NCBI RefSeq assembly: GCF_013376455.1
Contig: NZ_CP045504.1
Location: 1,933,501 to 1,997,500 of the forward strand
DNA: 64,000 bases
Direction: 5' to 3'
Source: Desulfolutivibrio sulfodismutans DSM 3696
GTDB taxonomy: Bacteria > Desulfobacterota > Desulfovibrionia > Desulfovibrionales > Desulfovibrionaceae
This document shows, in pieces, positions 63,407-64,000 of this stretch. The notes beneath the pieces were generated by a model. The model saw nothing but the letters and a program-made list of their open reading frames with translations. It was not told where the DNA came from and ran no database searches. Positions within the stretch are counted from its first letter, which is position 1, and the number at the start of each line of letters is the position of its first letter. The position numbers and the translations under genes were made by a program.

Positions 63407-64000
63407 TCAGGATTCCCCGGCCTGGGACTCCGGGGGGGCGGCCAGCTCGGCCCGCATCCAGCCGCGCACCGAATTGAAAAGCCGCACGGTTCCCGCCGAC
63501 CGCACCTCGTCGACGCCGATGCTTCCCTCGACGATCTCCCCCCGCCGCAAAAGCTCCTCCCGGAACACGCCGGGCAAAAGCCCGTCGGCCAGCGGCGGGG
63601 TCACGAGCCTTCTCCCGCGCAGCACAGCCACATTGGCGATGGTGGTCTCGGTGATCCTCCCCTTTTCATTCATGAGCAGCACGTCGTCGCAGTCCGGCCG
63701 CTCCAGGCGGGCCTGTTCGTATAAAACGCGCCAATCGGTCTTGTGACGCAGGAGAATTTGTCCGGACGACACCGGCGTGCGGGCCAGGCCCACTCGCACC
63801 ACCCGGGGAAACTCCCCGAGCGGCACGGCCTGAACCTCGAAACGGCCGTTTGCCTCAAGGAGCAGCCGGACCCGGAACCGGCCATTCACGCGCCCCTCCA
63901 GCACGGCTTCCAGGGCCCGGCGCGCCGCCTCCGGGTCGAAGACGAAACCGAGCATCCGGGCCGAGGCCCCCATGCGGGCCAGATGCCCTGGCAACAGGGC
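63407..64000 (-). CDS. aminotransferase class IV (PabC-type lyase) end of a gene cut by the window edge
   Basis: C-terminal about 198 residues of a fold-type IV PLP enzyme. Catalytic Lys in LLRHKTDWRVLYEQAR, Glu in GRITETTIANVAVL, and a beginning HLARMGASARMLGF typical of the lyase half of PabB-PabC fusions. The frame is open to base 64000 on the minus strand, so the gene continues upstream. Likely 4-amino-4-deoxychorismate lyase in folate synthesis. Confidence 0.8.
   Translation of the reverse strand, partial: ALLPGHLARMGASARMLGFVFDPEAARRALEAVLEGRVNGRFRVRLLLEANGRFEVQAVPLGEFPRVVRVGLARTPVSSGQILLRHKTDWRVLYEQARLERPDCDDVLLMNEKGRITETTIANVAVLRGRRLVTPPLADGLLPGVFREELLRRGEIVEGSIGVDEVRSAGTVRLFNSVRGWMRAELAAPPESQAGES

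Overview
The window is high-GC DNA from a sulfate-reducing bacterium. It carries dsrA-dsrB-dsrD with an adjacent cobB-type amidase, the alternative heme pathway (hemB, ahbC, ahbD), flagellar genes, and several c-di-GMP and two-component sensors. Gene order and protein sequences fit the Desulfovibrionaceae, in the style of Solidesulfovibrio/Desulfolutivibrio; no species name is claimed. I see no rRNA, tRNA, CRISPR array, insertion sequence or prophage. Dispersed GC-rich palindromes sit between genes.

Region by region. 1-10 kb: putrescine synthesis by the agmatine route (aguA and aguB, on opposite strands), two MoeA proteins (one fused to a periplasmic-binding-like domain), glucokinase, a glycosyltransferase, a LysE-type exporter and a ZIP metal transporter. 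At 9.9-10.2 kb, after a half-size GDT1/UPF0016 membrane protein, lies a TusA/SirA-like gene interrupted by an in-frame UGA. A textbook-like bacterial SECIS hairpin stands 11 nt after the UGA, so this is a candidate selenoprotein. It is the most interesting item in the window.

10.3-17.8 kb: seven minus-strand genes (universal stress protein, small membrane protein, TauE/SafE exporter, lipoprotein, two more membrane proteins, YcgL-domain protein) lie behind a near-perfect sigma-54 promoter. A membrane-bound AAA+ regulator is divergent from them. It has an altered GAFTGA loop and a winged-helix output domain, and TTGCGCAA palindromes lie on both sides of it. An NlpC/P60 peptidase follows.

17.9-28.3 kb: two tandem periplasmic amino-acid-type binding proteins followed by a large hybrid histidine kinase with receiver and Hpt domains; azlCD with a methyltransferase; an alpha/beta hydrolase, a DUF6765-like protein and a lysozyme-like protein.

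28.5-32.9 kb: ahbC, hemB and ahbD, which take ALA to porphobilinogen and siroheme derivatives to heme b. Tandem repeats and palindromes separate ahbC from hemB. 33-38 kb: a PAS-GGDEF-EAL protein and a three-gene envelope operon (lipoprotein, helical protein, zinc-ribbon/Yip1 protein). 38.5-50.3 kb: fliS, fliD and flagellin with sigma-28-type promoters; tsaB, rseP, dxr, an unknown gene and cdsA; DNA polymerase IV; and a small YjfB-like motility protein.

50.4-64 kb: glycogen phosphorylase, an OmpA-domain envelope protein, an unknown protein and a diguanylate cyclase. Then comes the dissimilatory sulfite reductase operon dsrA-dsrB-dsrD-cobB plus an unknown gene overlapping cobB, a divergent Cys-cluster protein, and the end of a PabC-type aminotransferase.
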